From Planctomycetota bacterium (lineage in GTDB: Bacteria > Planctomycetota > UBA8742 > UBA2392), in NCBI GenBank assembly GCA_020845475.1, contig JADLFN010000016.1, positions 62,001 through 126,000 of the forward strand: 64,000 nucleotides of DNA. The letters run 5' to 3'. The notes beneath the pieces are model-generated. The model saw only the letters and a program-made list of their open reading frames with translations, had not been told where the DNA came from and made no database searches. Below are positions 20,544 through 28,992 of the stretch, in pieces. The stretch's first letter is position 1. Each line of letters starts with the position of its first letter. A program made the position numbers and the translations under genes.

Positions 20544-20569
20544 AAGGGCCAGCCGCGCGGCTGGCCCTT
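20544..20569 (-). terminator. Attenuator-type terminator hairpin
   Basis: A perfect 26-base palindrome (AAGGGCCAGCCGC and its complement). Read on the minus strand it is followed by CTGCTTTTCC. The sequence just before it on that strand can pair as CCTTG-CACTTT-CAAGG, which shares the AAGG of the terminator stem, so the two pairings exclude each other. Confidence 0.6.
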
Positions 20570-20592
20570 GAAAGTGCAAGGCAGACCGGTGG

Positions 20593-20625
20593 CTAGGCTC
20601 TCGTGCTCACAAGGACAATGGCCAT
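20593..20625 (-). CDS. Ten-residue leader peptide candidate
   Basis: The minus strand has GGAGG, six bases, then ATG and ten codons reading MAIVLVSTRA and TAG. The strong ribosome-binding site, the run of branched-chain codons (Ile-Val-Leu-Val) and the terminator-like hairpin 24 bases after the stop together look like a transcription attenuator. The next gene on that strand is the RIO kinase, 117 bases beyond the hairpin. Regulation by branched-chain amino acids is inference, since the downstream gene has no known link to them. Confidence 0.45.
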   Translation of the reverse strand: MAIVLVSTRA

Positions 20626-20683
20626 AAATCGCCTCCGGTAATGACGACCCAAGGATAGGCGGGCGCGCAAAAGTGTCAAGGCG

Positions 20684-20722
20684 GGCAAATATTTCCCGGC
20701 GCAGGCGCGTCAAATATTTGAC
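20684..20722. promoter_or_regulatory. Possible operator: paired CAAATATTT elements
   Basis: The nonamer CAAATATTT occurs at 20686-20694 and again at 20711-20719, 25 bases apart. The second copy sits in a perfect 14-base palindrome GTCAAATATTTGAC (20709-20722). The pair lies in the divergent gap between the leader ORF on the minus strand and the gene at 20750. Confidence 0.4.
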
Positions 20723-20749
20723 CGGGCTCGATCTGATGGGAGCACGATC

Positions 20750-21025
20750 ATGGAAACCGAGACCGATATCGACGATTTCAGCCAGGCGCGCGTTGAAAAG
20801 CGCGGCGCGTGGTGGGTCATTGCAGGAGGAGGCGGAGAAGTCAGGCCCCAGGACTCCCGGGATGAAGCCCACGAGCTGCTCTGCCGGCTGCTGGGCGAGA
20901 TGATCGATGCACGTCACCCCAAGGCCGACGACGCGGCCGCAAGGCTCGCCGCCATTGCCACAAACCCCCAGCTCGCGCACCTCGCACGCGAATTCATCCG
21001 GCGCGGCATTGCTTCCACCGTTTGA
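20750..21025 (+). CDS. Small hypothetical protein
   Basis: A 91-residue acidic protein starting METETDIDDFSQARVEKRG. The rest is mostly helical, with DEAHELLCRLLGEMIDARH and LARLAAIA-type stretches. GGGAG lies eight bases before the ATG at 20750, which supports translation. No family recognised. It lies between the leader region of the RIO kinase gene and a decayed copy of that leader. Confidence 0.5.
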   Translation: METETDIDDFSQARVEKRGAWWVIAGGGGEVRPQDSRDEAHELLCRLLGEMIDARHPKADDAAARLAAIATNPQLAHLAREFIRRGIASTV

Positions 21026-21125
21026 CTCGCGTCTGGAATCAACCGAACGACCGCACCTGCCCGGCAGTCAGCGGGCTAGGGCGTGTGCGGAACGGCCCCT
21101 CACAGTTGTATGCCGCTGGTTGTCA

Positions 21126-21190
21126 GCCGCGCCGCTGGCCCTCGAAGATTCAAGGCAGACCGGCCACTAGGACTTCAAGCTCGCAAGAAC
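21126..21190 (-). repeat. Decayed second copy of the RIO-kinase leader element
   Basis: About 65 bases match 20551-20615 in the same orientation, with roughly four in five bases identical, including CAAGGCAGACCGG. The hairpin is disrupted by substitutions and the MAIVLV reading frame is lost. The surrounding gene-free stretch 21026-21381 shows no other feature. Confidence 0.7.
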
Positions 21191-21381
21191 ATTTACCTTA
21201 GGTCGCTCCCAAAACGCACGCAGCGTGGCGGCGCGAACGCACCTGATTTAGAACGCCTTTTCTGCTTGCCAATCTGAGGGCAACTCATGCAGTGTCTACG
21301 GATGCAGGTCGTGTTACCTGCGCGTAAGCTGGCGCGCCGGGATTGACATTTGGAAAACCATCTGCAGGAAGACCTTGACCC

Positions 21382-22065
21382 ATGAACCCGTTCTCGCATC
21401 TCAAAATACGTGAACTCATTGTCGCGTTGGGGTCGCCCTTCTTTCCGCCTTTTGATCCGCCACCTCTGAATCTACCGACTAGACTCTCTGATATCGACCG
21501 AATGAAGGCGGACGTAACGGGCGAAGCAATTGATCAATTTCATAATTCTGTCGTTGAAAACGTCAGCACCAAGTTTGGCTTGCTGGCCCGAAGCGATTAC
21601 GAAAGCTATGGCAGCGGGTATGCGAGCTTCGCGGACGTTTTCTTGTTCCGGAAGAAAGCTCTTAAAATTCAATCCCGCAAGATTTCAGAAGTCGTCAAGG
21701 GTGTGAAGAAAACCGTTGATCTGGAGGACCACATCTATGAAGGCGTTCGCTTCCTTTTGAGTAGAGAAGCGCCGGTCTTCGCCTTCGGTATGGACACTGA
21801 GTCTACGACCTACCAAGGCGGCAAATGTCGCGGCGGCTCGTCAGGATTCCTGAGCAAAGAGCGGCTCGGATCTGTACCGGCCTACTGGTGGCCCAAAAAC
21901 ACCGTTGCAGTGACTCGTATGTTTCAAGCCCATGGTCTGAAGATTCTGGATCGGGCAACGCTGGCGACCGATTTGGACTTTGACGCGGAGATCGCAACCA
22001 ATCTGAAGCTCACTGACAATCCCCGTTTTGCGGTCTTTGACGTCTTCTTCAACTGGATGGATTGA
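21382..22065 (+). CDS. Hypothetical protein, low-GC
   Basis: A 227-residue soluble protein with no recognised domain. It contains aromatic-rich segments (LGSPFFPPFDPPPLN near the start, PAYWWPKNTVAVTRMF near residue 170) and a FVFRKKALKIQSRK-like basic patch (read FLFRKKALKIQSRK). Codon use is less GC-rich than in the surrounding housekeeping genes, which suggests recent arrival. The start ATG at 21382 has a weak GGAAG about 12 bases upstream. It ends 91 bases before the formate dehydrogenase start. Confidence 0.55.
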   Translation: MNPFSHLKIRELIVALGSPFFPPFDPPPLNLPTRLSDIDRMKADVTGEAIDQFHNSVVENVSTKFGLLARSDYESYGSGYASFADVFLFRKKALKIQSRKISEVVKGVKKTVDLEDHIYEGVRFLLSREAPVFAFGMDTESTTYQGGKCRGGSSGFLSKERLGSVPAYWWPKNTVAVTRMFQAHGLKILDRATLATDLDFDAEIATNLKLTDNPRFAVFDVFFNWMD

Positions 22066-22093
22066 GGTTCTCTTGGCCCGTCACAGCCTCATG

Positions 22094-22121
22094 TTGCTCA
22101 TTGGGCGGCTTGGGGTACAAT
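22094..22121 (+). promoter_or_regulatory. Possible sigma-70 promoter of the formate dehydrogenase gene
   Basis: TTGCTC (22094-22099) and TACAAT (22116-22121) are separated by 16 bases, 36 bases before the ATG at 22157. Confidence 0.4.
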
Positions 22122-22156
22122 CCGGAGTTCAGTACTCCACTTTGGCGGGAGCAACC

Positions 22157-24994
22157 ATGGCTGAAGCGATCAAGCTGACCATCAATGGCAAAGTCTGCAC
22201 CGGCGAGAAGGGTGACACCATATTAAACGTCGCTCGCAAGGGCGGCGTTTTCATTCCTACCCTGTGCCATGAAGACCGCCTCAAACCGATTGGCGCTTGC
22301 CGCACCTGCATTGGCGAGATTGCCGGCGTCAAGAATCTGCAATCGACCTGCACTTATCCCGCGACGGACGGCATGGTCGTGGATACCGAGAATGCGCGCG
22401 TGAAGAGTGTGCGCAAGGTGGTGTGCGAGCTATTGCTGAGCGATCACCCCGCCGACCTCAAGCCCGGCGAGCACACCCAGCCGCGCAATAACGATTTGCT
22501 CTCTGTGTGCGAGCACTCGGGCGCAACCGAGTCGCGCTTCAAGGGTGCGATGAGCCAGAAACGCGTTGATATCTCGCACCCGTTCATCGCGTTTGACGAC
22601 GACAAGTGCATCAACTGTTTCCGCTGCATTCGCGGCTGCTCCGAAGTTCAGGGCGAAGATGTGCTCACTATGGCGGGACGCGGCTTCTCGGCCTTCATCG
22701 CCAATGACTACAACACGAGCTATCTGGATTCGACCTGCGTTAGCTGCGGCCAGTGCGTGCAGCAGTGCCCGACGGGCGCGCTCGAGGACAAAACGCTGCT
22801 CGAAAAAGGCACGTGGGACAAAGAGGTCAAGACGACCTGCGCGTATTGCGGCACGGGCTGCTCCATGATTGCGCGCGTGCAGACCGCCACGAATGAAGTC
22901 GTCAGCATCCGCGGCAACGATAAGTCGCCCGTCAACTACGGCCATCTGTGCGTCAAGGGCCGCTACGCTTACTCCTACGGCCGCCACAAGGAACGCCTGC
23001 TGCACCCGCTGGTGCGCGAATCTCGCAATGAGCCCTTCCGCCGCGCCACGTGGGATGAGGCGATCTCCATGGTCGTGCGCAACCTGCGCCGCATCAAAGA
23101 CAAGTATGGCGCAAGCGCCTGCGCGGGCATTTCATCCTCGCGCGCGGCTAACGAAGAGAACTACCTGTTCCAGAAATTTGTGCGCACGTTCTTTGGCACT
23201 AACAACGTCGATAACTGCTCGCGCGTTTGCCACTCCCCCACCGCCTATGGCCTGCGCGAGGCCTTTGGCGAAAGTGCGGGCACGGGCGGCTACGAAGACA
23301 TCGAGCTGGCCCAGGCCATTCTGGTCATCGGCAGCAACCCCACCGAGGCGCACCCGATTCTCGGTGACCGCATTCGCCAAGCCGCGCGCCGCGGCGCCAA
23401 GATGATTGTGATCGACCCGCGCCGCACGCAAACCGCGCGCGAGGCCGATATTCACCTGCCCGTGCGCCCGGGCGGCAACGTGGCAATCATGAACGCGATC
23501 GCGCACGTCTGCCTGAAAGAGGGCTTCGTCGATAAGGAGTTCGTCGCCAAGCGCACTAAGGGTTTTGAGCAGCTCGCGGCTGTGCTTGAAAAATACGCGC
23601 CCGAAAACGTCACGGCCATCACCGGCGTCGAGCCTGAACTGATTCGCCAGGCCGCCCGCATCTATGGCGGCACGCGCGGCCTTAGCGTGATTCACTACGG
23701 CCTGGGCGTCACTGAACACTCGCACGGAAGCGATGGCGTGCTGAGCATCGCCAACCTAGCCACGCTCACGGGCAACGTGGGCAAGCCGGGTGCCGCCGTG
23801 ATTCCCATGCGCGGCCAGAACAACGTGCAGGGTTCATCGGACATGGGTGCTTTGCCGCAAGTGGTGACTGAGTACCAGAAGCACACCGACCCCATCGTGC
23901 GCGAGCTGTACAAGAAAGTCTGGGGCGTCGATCTGCCCACCGACGTCGGCCTCAAGCTGCCCGAGATGTTTGACGCGGCCGTGGAGGGCAAACTCAAATT
24001 CCTGTGGATTGTGGGTGAGGACATTCTCCAGAGCGACCCGGACAGCAATCACGTCGAAGCCGCGCTGGATGCGGCGGAGTTTGTGGTCGGCCAGGACCTG
24101 TTCCTGAACGAAACGAACAAAAAGGCGCACGTGATTTTCCCGGCGGCGAGCTTCCTCGAGAAAGAGGGCACGTTCACGAATGCCGAGCGGCGCGTGCAGC
24201 GCATTCGCAAGGCTGTGGAACCGCCGGGCGAGTGCAAGAGCGATTTCGAGATCATCCAGCTGGTCGCCAACGCAATGGGCGCGCAGTGGAACTACACGCC
24301 GGCGAGCATTGTGCACGAGATCGCCAAGGTCACGAAGGTGTGGGCGGGCGTGACGTTCGAGCGCCTGGATGCGAGCGAAGGCATGCAGTGGCCGATCTGG
24401 GATGCGAACCATGAGGGCTCGCGCCGCCTGCACATGGAAAAATCAATGCACGCGGACGGCCTCATTAAACTGCACCCGCTGGAATATCACCCGCCGGGCG
24501 ACGAGCTGAATGAGGAATACCCGTTTGAGCTGACCACGGGCCGCAAGCTCGAGCAATACAACGTAGGCACGCAAACGCGCCGCACGGGCATTGCGGTGTA
24601 CGACACCGAGGACCGGCTCGAAATTCACCCCGAGGACGCCAAGCGCCTGGGCGTGCTCGAAGACGACTGGGTGGAAATCAAAAGCCGCCGCGACGCCATT
24701 CGCCTGCGCGCGCAGGTCACGAACCGCATCCGCGAAGGCACGGTTTTCACCACGTTCCATTTCCCGGAAACGAGCCTCAACCGCATCACCAGCGAGCACC
24801 ACGACGGCCCGACGATGTGCCCGGAGTACAAGTTCACGGCGGTCAGCGTGATGCGCGTTGGCGGCAAAGAAGAGCCCGCCGAAAAGCATCACCATGGCGC
24901 GGTCCCGCTCGCAGGCGATGCACCCGTGGAAACCGAAAAAGCGTTCGAAGTGCATGTGCCGGCGGGGGCGGCGCGTACGAAGTCGAGCAATTGA
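22157..24994 (+). CDS. Formate dehydrogenase catalytic subunit (molybdenum/tungsten-bisMGD, NuoG-like N-terminus)
   Basis: A 945-residue cytoplasmic enzyme oxidising formate or reducing CO2. Its N-terminus has a 2Fe-2S domain (Cys 37, 48, 51, 65) and a two-cluster ferredoxin domain (CINCFRCIRGC; CVSCGQCVQQCP). A 4Fe-4S motif (CAYCGTGCSM) and the molybdopterin domains follow. The active-site residue is cysteine C358 in RVCHSPT, encoded by TGC, so this is not a selenoprotein. ATG 22157 has GGGAG six bases upstream; reading could begin earlier in frame but would run back through the promoter. No FdhB/FdhC or diaphorase subunit is adjacent, so the electron acceptor is not shown here; the N-terminal clusters are typical of NAD(P)- or ferredoxin-linked forms. 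Confidence 0.92.
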   Translation: MAEAIKLTINGKVCTGEKGDTILNVARKGGVFIPTLCHEDRLKPIGACRTCIGEIAGVKNLQSTCTYPATDGMVVDTENARVKSVRKVVCELLLSDHPADLKPGEHTQPRNNDLLSVCEHSGATESRFKGAMSQKRVDISHPFIAFDDDKCINCFRCIRGCSEVQGEDVLTMAGRGFSAFIANDYNTSYLDSTCVSCGQCVQQCPTGALEDKTLLEKGTWDKEVKTTCAYCGTGCSMIARVQTATNEVVSIRGNDKSPVNYGHLCVKGRYAYSYGRHKERLLHPLVRESRNEPFRRATWDEAISMVVRNLRRIKDKYGASACAGISSSRAANEENYLFQKFVRTFFGTNNVDNCSRVCHSPTAYGLREAFGESAGTGGYEDIELAQAILVIGSNPTEAHPILGDRIRQAARRGAKMIVIDPRRTQTAREADIHLPVRPGGNVAIMNAIAHVCLKEGFVDKEFVAKRTKGFEQLAAVLEKYAPENVTAITGVEPELIRQAARIYGGTRGLSVIHYGLGVTEHSHGSDGVLSIANLATLTGNVGKPGAAVIPMRGQNNVQGSSDMGALPQVVTEYQKHTDPIVRELYKKVWGVDLPTDVGLKLPEMFDAAVEGKLKFLWIVGEDILQSDPDSNHVEAALDAAEFVVGQDLFLNETNKKAHVIFPAASFLEKEGTFTNAERRVQRIRKAVEPPGECKSDFEIIQLVANAMGAQWNYTPASIVHEIAKVTKVWAGVTFERLDASEGMQWPIWDANHEGSRRLHMEKSMHADGLIKLHPLEYHPPGDELNEEYPFELTTGRKLEQYNVGTQTRRTGIAVYDTEDRLEIHPEDAKRLGVLEDDWVEIKSRRDAIRLRAQVTNRIREGTVFTTFHFPETSLNRITSEHHDGPTMCPEYKFTAVSVMRVGGKEEPAEKHHHGAVPLAGDAPVETEKAFEVHVPAGAARTKSSN

Positions 24995-25016
24995 CCGAAG
25001 CAGGGGGCGGGTCTTG

Positions 25017-25787
25017 GTGAATGTCTTCAGGGCAAAGCTACGCGCAAGCGGCCAGAGGCCTGACCCTGGCAAATGGCCGCTCGGCTTTTTTCCCGACGAT
25101 AACCCCTGGTTCCCAGATGCCCCAAGAGAGAGCCTGAAGGGAAGCGCTGCTGCTTTTATGTTGCCGCTGTTGATCGCTCTGATCTGCGCCGCGCCCTTTG
25201 TCCTGTGGATATTGAACGTTCACGAAGCGTTGGCTGCCGTGCGCGGACTGGAGTTGGGAGAGGGTTTTGTCGGCGCTGTGGTAATTGCAGTTCTCGCTGC
25301 GCCGCTCATTGCGATGACATGCGCATTGATCGCATTCTTGCGGGCCATCGATTTGGTTCGATATCGCGGGTGGCGAGTTGGCAGAATCCTGCCTGCAAGA
25401 GTTGTTTCTGAACACTGGGCGACTCGCAATATCCTTAGCTGGGCAGTGGCATTGTTCGCCGTGATCACAAGCCACGGCCACGCCAGCTTTTCTTCGGTCC
25501 TATCGCATCACAAAAGTGTATCGGTAGAGTTCATGGACGGAGGCTGCAGGCGCCTTGTACGAATGTTTTCGCACGGCACGCAGTTCAGTCCGGGACAGTT
25601 CCTCTGGATATGCGAACCAGGGCGCCCATGGCCAAAGAGCATGGTTCACCTGTTCGCTGAGGGTGATTGGCGCAAGACACCTATTCCCGACGAGGTCTGC
25701 GCGTGGCTCGCGGCGTCTCTCTCCGCAGCCAAGAAGGAAAGCCTTACGCAGGGCAACCCATATTCGCGCAAGACAGGCAAGTACTGA
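25017..25787 (+). CDS. Hypothetical membrane protein with two helices
   Basis: About 256 residues with two membrane helices close together (about residues 46-68 and 82-108), then a soluble domain of about 140 residues. The frame is open upstream to 24858 but that part overlaps the end of the formate dehydrogenase gene and is basic and unstructured; the GTG at 25017, after a purine-rich GGGGGCGGG, is preferred. No family recognised. Confidence 0.5.
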   Translation: MNVFRAKLRASGQRPDPGKWPLGFFPDDNPWFPDAPRESLKGSAAAFMLPLLIALICAAPFVLWILNVHEALAAVRGLELGEGFVGAVVIAVLAAPLIAMTCALIAFLRAIDLVRYRGWRVGRILPARVVSEHWATRNILSWAVALFAVITSHGHASFSSVLSHHKSVSVEFMDGGCRRLVRMFSHGTQFSPGQFLWICEPGRPWPKSMVHLFAEGDWRKTPIPDEVCAWLAASLSAAKKESLTQGNPYSRKTGKY

Positions 25788-25823
25788 TGTGTTGTTCGGT
25801 AAGGAATTTGATAAAGGCGCGCG

Positions 25824-26366
25824 ATGGACGGTTCACAGCTCAAGAGCGCAGAGATTGGCCAGTTGGTTGCCGGCCTATGCGTTATCGCGGCGTTTTTGAT
25901 CTGGCTGTTTGCTGCGATCTTGACGGGCATCATCAGCTTCTTTAGCCCTGACTGGGGTTGCTATGCCTGCGGCTGGCGGGGTCGGCGCCGGCAGATCTAC
26001 AGGCCCGAGGGGCTCAAGACCGGGCTTTCCGGGCTACCCAGTTTCCTGGTCACGCAGACCATTGGCCCGTTTCTCATGCTGGCCGGCGTGGTGATGCGGC
26101 TGCGCTCTTCCCTGAATTGTCCGGAGTGCGGGTCCATCAACGTTCGCGCGCTTGACCAAGGCGCACCGCCGCTTCCGCCGCCAAGAGTTTCACGCAAAGC
26201 GCGCGAGTTTCTCAAGAAGAAGCGCCAAGGCGAGGAAACACCAAAGCTCGCGTCTTCGCTCGTGCGTTGCAACTCTTGTCAGTCCGTGGTTGCGCTCGAT
26301 CCAGTCAACCTGGCGCTGGCCTGCCCCCACTGCGGCGCTCAGCCCTTTATCCACTCGAACGCGTGA
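25824..26366 (+). CDS. Hypothetical membrane protein with zinc-ribbon cysteines
   Basis: The 180-residue protein has two or three membrane helices (about residues 12-40 and 70-90) and three CxxC pairs: CYACG (about 46-50), CPECG (about 99-103) and CNSCQ with a later CPHCG (about 149-171). The last four cysteines look like a rubredoxin-style zinc ribbon. It lies 36 bases after the previous membrane protein and probably shares its transcript. Function unknown. Confidence 0.6.
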   Translation: MDGSQLKSAEIGQLVAGLCVIAAFLIWLFAAILTGIISFFSPDWGCYACGWRGRRRQIYRPEGLKTGLSGLPSFLVTQTIGPFLMLAGVVMRLRSSLNCPECGSINVRALDQGAPPLPPPRVSRKAREFLKKKRQGEETPKLASSLVRCNSCQSVVALDPVNLALACPHCGAQPFIHSNA

Positions 26367-26430
26367 GTGGCGCGCTACCATCCGGGCGCTGCACGTGCTA
26401 AAATTCAGTGTCGCATTGTAAGGATCCGTC

Positions 26431-26658
26431 ATGACCAAAACCGCTGCGGTTCTTCATCAAAAGGCGCTCAGATTGAGCGCGGAGGAACGTGCTGATCTCC
26501 TCATTGCGCTGTGGGAGTCCATGAGCAGCGATTCCGACGAAATCTCGGCGGGCGAACTCGCGTTCGCAAAGCAAAGGTTTGAGGAGCACAAAGCCACTCC
26601 GAACAAGGTTGTCCCTTGGCGTAAAGTTCGCAGCGAGTTGCGGGCCAAGAGCCGCTGA
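26431..26658 (+). CDS. Putative addiction-module antitoxin
   Basis: A 75-residue protein of the 'putative addiction module component' family: LSAEERADLLIALWESM is the diagnostic N-terminal helix pair, followed by a short toxin-wrapping tail with PWRKVRSELRAK. Its stop overlaps the start of the ParE/RelE-like gene (TGATG), the usual design for translational coupling of antitoxin before toxin. A TAAAAT at 26399-26404 could serve as the -10 element. Confidence 0.85.
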   Translation: MTKTAAVLHQKALRLSAEERADLLIALWESMSSDSDEISAGELAFAKQRFEEHKATPNKVVPWRKVRSELRAKSR

Positions 26659-26945
26659 TGCCCGATATTTTCTTTCGCGAATCAGCACGCCTGGATGCGC
26701 TGGAGGCGGTGGACTTCCTGAATCAGAGAAAACAGGGCCTGGGCGACCGCTTCAGCGCGCTTCTCGAAATCGCATTGCAGCAACTCGGCCGGCTTCCTGA
26801 ATCCGCAAGGGAAATCGCCCCGGGAATCCGGCGGGCACTTGTGCCCACTTTCAGATACCGCGTTCTTTACACCATCGAAACCAATCGGATCGTCGTTATC
26901 GGCATTTACCATCCTTCCCGCTCAATGGATGATTTTCTCGCGTAG
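26658..26945 (+). CDS. ParE/RelE-superfamily toxin
   Basis: A 95-residue protein with the ParE-like pattern of an N-terminal helical hairpin (ARLDALEAVDFLNQRKQGLG) and a C-terminal sheet (RYRVLYTIETNRIVVIGIYH, ending HPSRSMDDF). With the upstream antitoxin it forms a type II toxin-antitoxin module. Whether it cuts ribosome-bound mRNA or poisons gyrase cannot be told from the sequence. Confidence 0.85.
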   Translation: MPDIFFRESARLDALEAVDFLNQRKQGLGDRFSALLEIALQQLGRLPESAREIAPGIRRALVPTFRYRVLYTIETNRIVVIGIYHPSRSMDDFLA

Positions 26946-26960
26946 ACAGGCGATTTGGCT

Positions 26961-27290
26961 TCACCAACGTGCCGCGCGATCGTCCGCGATCTCGATGCGA
27001 TAACAGACCGCACTTTCGGGCGAGAGCAATACGCTTTTGCCCAACGCTTCGCAGGTGCCGCGCTCGACCCGCTTCACTTGCCCGCGCCCGCCGCTGACTT
27101 CGCCTTCGTATTCGAGGTAGGCGCGGCGGTGCGGTTCCAGCTCTTTGAACTCGCAGGTGTCGCCGGGTTTGAGTAGCCGCGCCTGCAGTTGCAGCGTGCG
27201 CAATTTTTCCTTCCCCGGCACTTCGAGCATCAGGTCGAAGTGCTTTGTGCCGTTGACGGTGTGCTCCAGAATGACGTAAGACAGGGCCAT
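26961..27290 (-). CDS. Stand-alone LigD N-terminal (3'-phosphoesterase-like) domain protein
   Basis: A 109-residue protein matching the DNA polymerase-ligase N-terminal domain: YVILEHTVNGTKHFDLMLEV near the start and HRRAYLEYEGEVSGGRGQV near residues 60-78. In LigD this domain trims 3' ends during non-homologous end joining; alone its role is unknown and some expected catalytic histidines seem missing (the first H is kept, the usual H-x-D-x-R pattern is HFDLM). Its ATG at 27290 shares bases with the truA start on the other strand (CATG), so the two genes diverge with a two-base overlap. Confidence 0.75.
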   Translation of the reverse strand: MALSYVILEHTVNGTKHFDLMLEVPGKEKLRTLQLQARLLKPGDTCEFKELEPHRRAYLEYEGEVSGGRGQVKRVERGTCEALGKSVLLSPESAVCYRIEIADDRAARW

Positions 27291-28140
27291 GCGGCGCATC
27301 CTACTCACTCTCGAATTCCATGGCGCGGCTTTCTTTGGCTGGCAGCGGCAGGGTGTTTCGCGCAGTGTTCAGGCTACTGTCGAAGAAGCCGTGCGCGACC
27401 TGGTGCGCCATGAGGTCAGCGTGCAATCCTCGGGCCGCACCGATCGTGGCGTGCACGCGCTTGCCATGCCTGCCCATGTTGACGTGGACACTCGCCTTGA
27501 TACTGAATCCATCATGATGGCGCTCAACGCGCGCTTGCCCGACGATTGCAAATGTCGTCGTGTGCGCGAGGTCGATCCGCGTTTTCATGCGCGCTTTGAT
27601 GCCGTGAGCAAGCTCTACCGCTATTCGCTGGTTCAAAGCCGCGCGCCCAGCCCGCTGTTGGCCGACCGCGCGCACCACTTTCCGCGCAATCTGGATGTCC
27701 CGGCCATGAATGAAGCCGCGGCGCTGCTTGTGGGCAAGCACGACTTTGCCAGCTTCCGCGTAAACCCCGATGACGGGCCGGATGATGAAGCGCCCGAGAT
27801 CACGGTTGATGCCTTTGGCCCCGCCAAACATCTGCCTCCTCCGCCCTGGCGCAAGCCGCGCCCGTTGGGCACGGTTCGAAATCTCGCGGCGCTGCGTGTC
27901 AAGCGACAAGGGCGCATCATCCAGATCGAAGCGGAGGCCGACGGTTTCCTGCGCGGCATGGTGCGCGCACTTGCGGGCACGCTCACACAAGTGGGGCTCG
28001 GCAAGCAGGAACCCCTGTGGGTGCGGCGCGTGCTGGAAAGGCGCGATCGGCGCGAGGCCGGGGCGAATCTGCCCGCCCACGGCCTGACCCTTGTGAAAGT
28101 CACGTATCCAGTGCAGGCGTTTATAAACGGCCAACCTTGA
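27289..28140 (+). CDS. truA: tRNA pseudouridine(38-40) synthase TruA
   Basis: A 283-residue enzyme that isomerises uridines at positions 38-40 of tRNA anticodon arms. Catalytic Asp lies in SSGRTDRGVHA (about residues 46-56). Further family segments are FHARFDAVSKLYRYSL and the C-terminal FLRGMVRALAGTLTQVG. The start ATG at 27289 overlaps the divergent LigD-N gene start; no other start is available without losing LTLEFHGAAFFGWQ. Confidence 0.95.
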   Translation: MRRILLTLEFHGAAFFGWQRQGVSRSVQATVEEAVRDLVRHEVSVQSSGRTDRGVHALAMPAHVDVDTRLDTESIMMALNARLPDDCKCRRVREVDPRFHARFDAVSKLYRYSLVQSRAPSPLLADRAHHFPRNLDVPAMNEAAALLVGKHDFASFRVNPDDGPDDEAPEITVDAFGPAKHLPPPPWRKPRPLGTVRNLAALRVKRQGRIIQIEAEADGFLRGMVRALAGTLTQVGLGKQEPLWVRRVLERRDRREAGANLPAHGLTLVKVTYPVQAFINGQP

Positions 28141-28210
28141 CACACTTACGCCATGGGATAGGCTCACTCCACTTACTTCCACAGCCTGCGTTGCGCACTA
28201 GAAAGAAATC

Positions 28211-28981
28211 GTGAAGGCATTAGTTTCCGACATTCACGCCAATCTGGCCGCGTGGGAAGCCGTGGAAAAGGACATCAAGTCCCACGGCATCAAGGAAATC
28301 TATTCCCTGGGCGACCTCGTGGGCTACGGCCCGCAGCCCGTCGAAATCGTTGACGCGGCCATGGAATTCCAGATGAACCTGATGGGCAACCACGACGAAG
28401 CCGTGGTGTTTGAGCCCGTGGGATTCAACTATCGCGCGCTGACGGCGATTCGCTGGACCAAGAAACTCATGGAGCCGGGCTTCTTTGGACTGAAAAACAA
28501 GAAGCGCATGAGCTTTCTGAAATCGCTCAAGCTCACGCACCGGGAAGAGGGCTGCCTGTTCGTGCACGGATCGCCGCGCGAGCCCACGACGGAGTATATC
28601 CTGCGCGGCGACTGCGATAACGCGCAGACGGGTTACCCCGACGCCGTGGACAAAATGAAGCAGATTTTCGCCGCGGTGGATTCCCTGGTAGTGGTGGGCC
28701 ACACGCACATTCCCTGCATCATGGGCGAGGACTACAGCTACCGCAGCGACCGCGACCTGGGCTATGAATTCACGCCCGAAAAGGGCAAGAAGTATGTGCT
28801 CAACGTGGGCAGCGTGGGCCAGCCGCGCGACGGCGACACCCGGGCCTGCTACGTGATCTGGGACGGCGCCAAGTTCACCTGGCGGCGTGTGGAATATGAT
28901 GTGAAGGTAACGGCGCAACTGATCCGCACCATCAAGGAAATCGACAGTTACAACGCAGACCGGCTTGAGAAAGGCCAATAG
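28211..28981 (+). CDS. Calcineurin-like metallophosphoesterase
   Basis: A 256-residue phosphoesterase with all metal motifs: SDIHAN (about residues 6-11), GDLVGYGP (33-40), GNHDE (59-63) and VGHTHIP (about 161-167). It belongs to the YfcE/DiaA-unrelated cytosolic group whose substrates are usually unknown. The start is a GTG at 28211 after an AGAAAG stretch. It is first of a run of closely spaced genes with hpf and yvcK. Confidence 0.9.
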   Translation: MKALVSDIHANLAAWEAVEKDIKSHGIKEIYSLGDLVGYGPQPVEIVDAAMEFQMNLMGNHDEAVVFEPVGFNYRALTAIRWTKKLMEPGFFGLKNKKRMSFLKSLKLTHREEGCLFVHGSPREPTTEYILRGDCDNAQTGYPDAVDKMKQIFAAVDSLVVVGHTHIPCIMGEDYSYRSDRDLGYEFTPEKGKKYVLNVGSVGQPRDGDTRACYVIWDGAKFTWRRVEYDVKVTAQLIRTIKEIDSYNADRLEKGQ

Positions 28982-28992
28982 AGGAACGACTC

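Noticed and set aside
23228-23230. Selenocysteine at the formate dehydrogenase active site
   Set aside because: The codon is TGC (Cys), not TGA.
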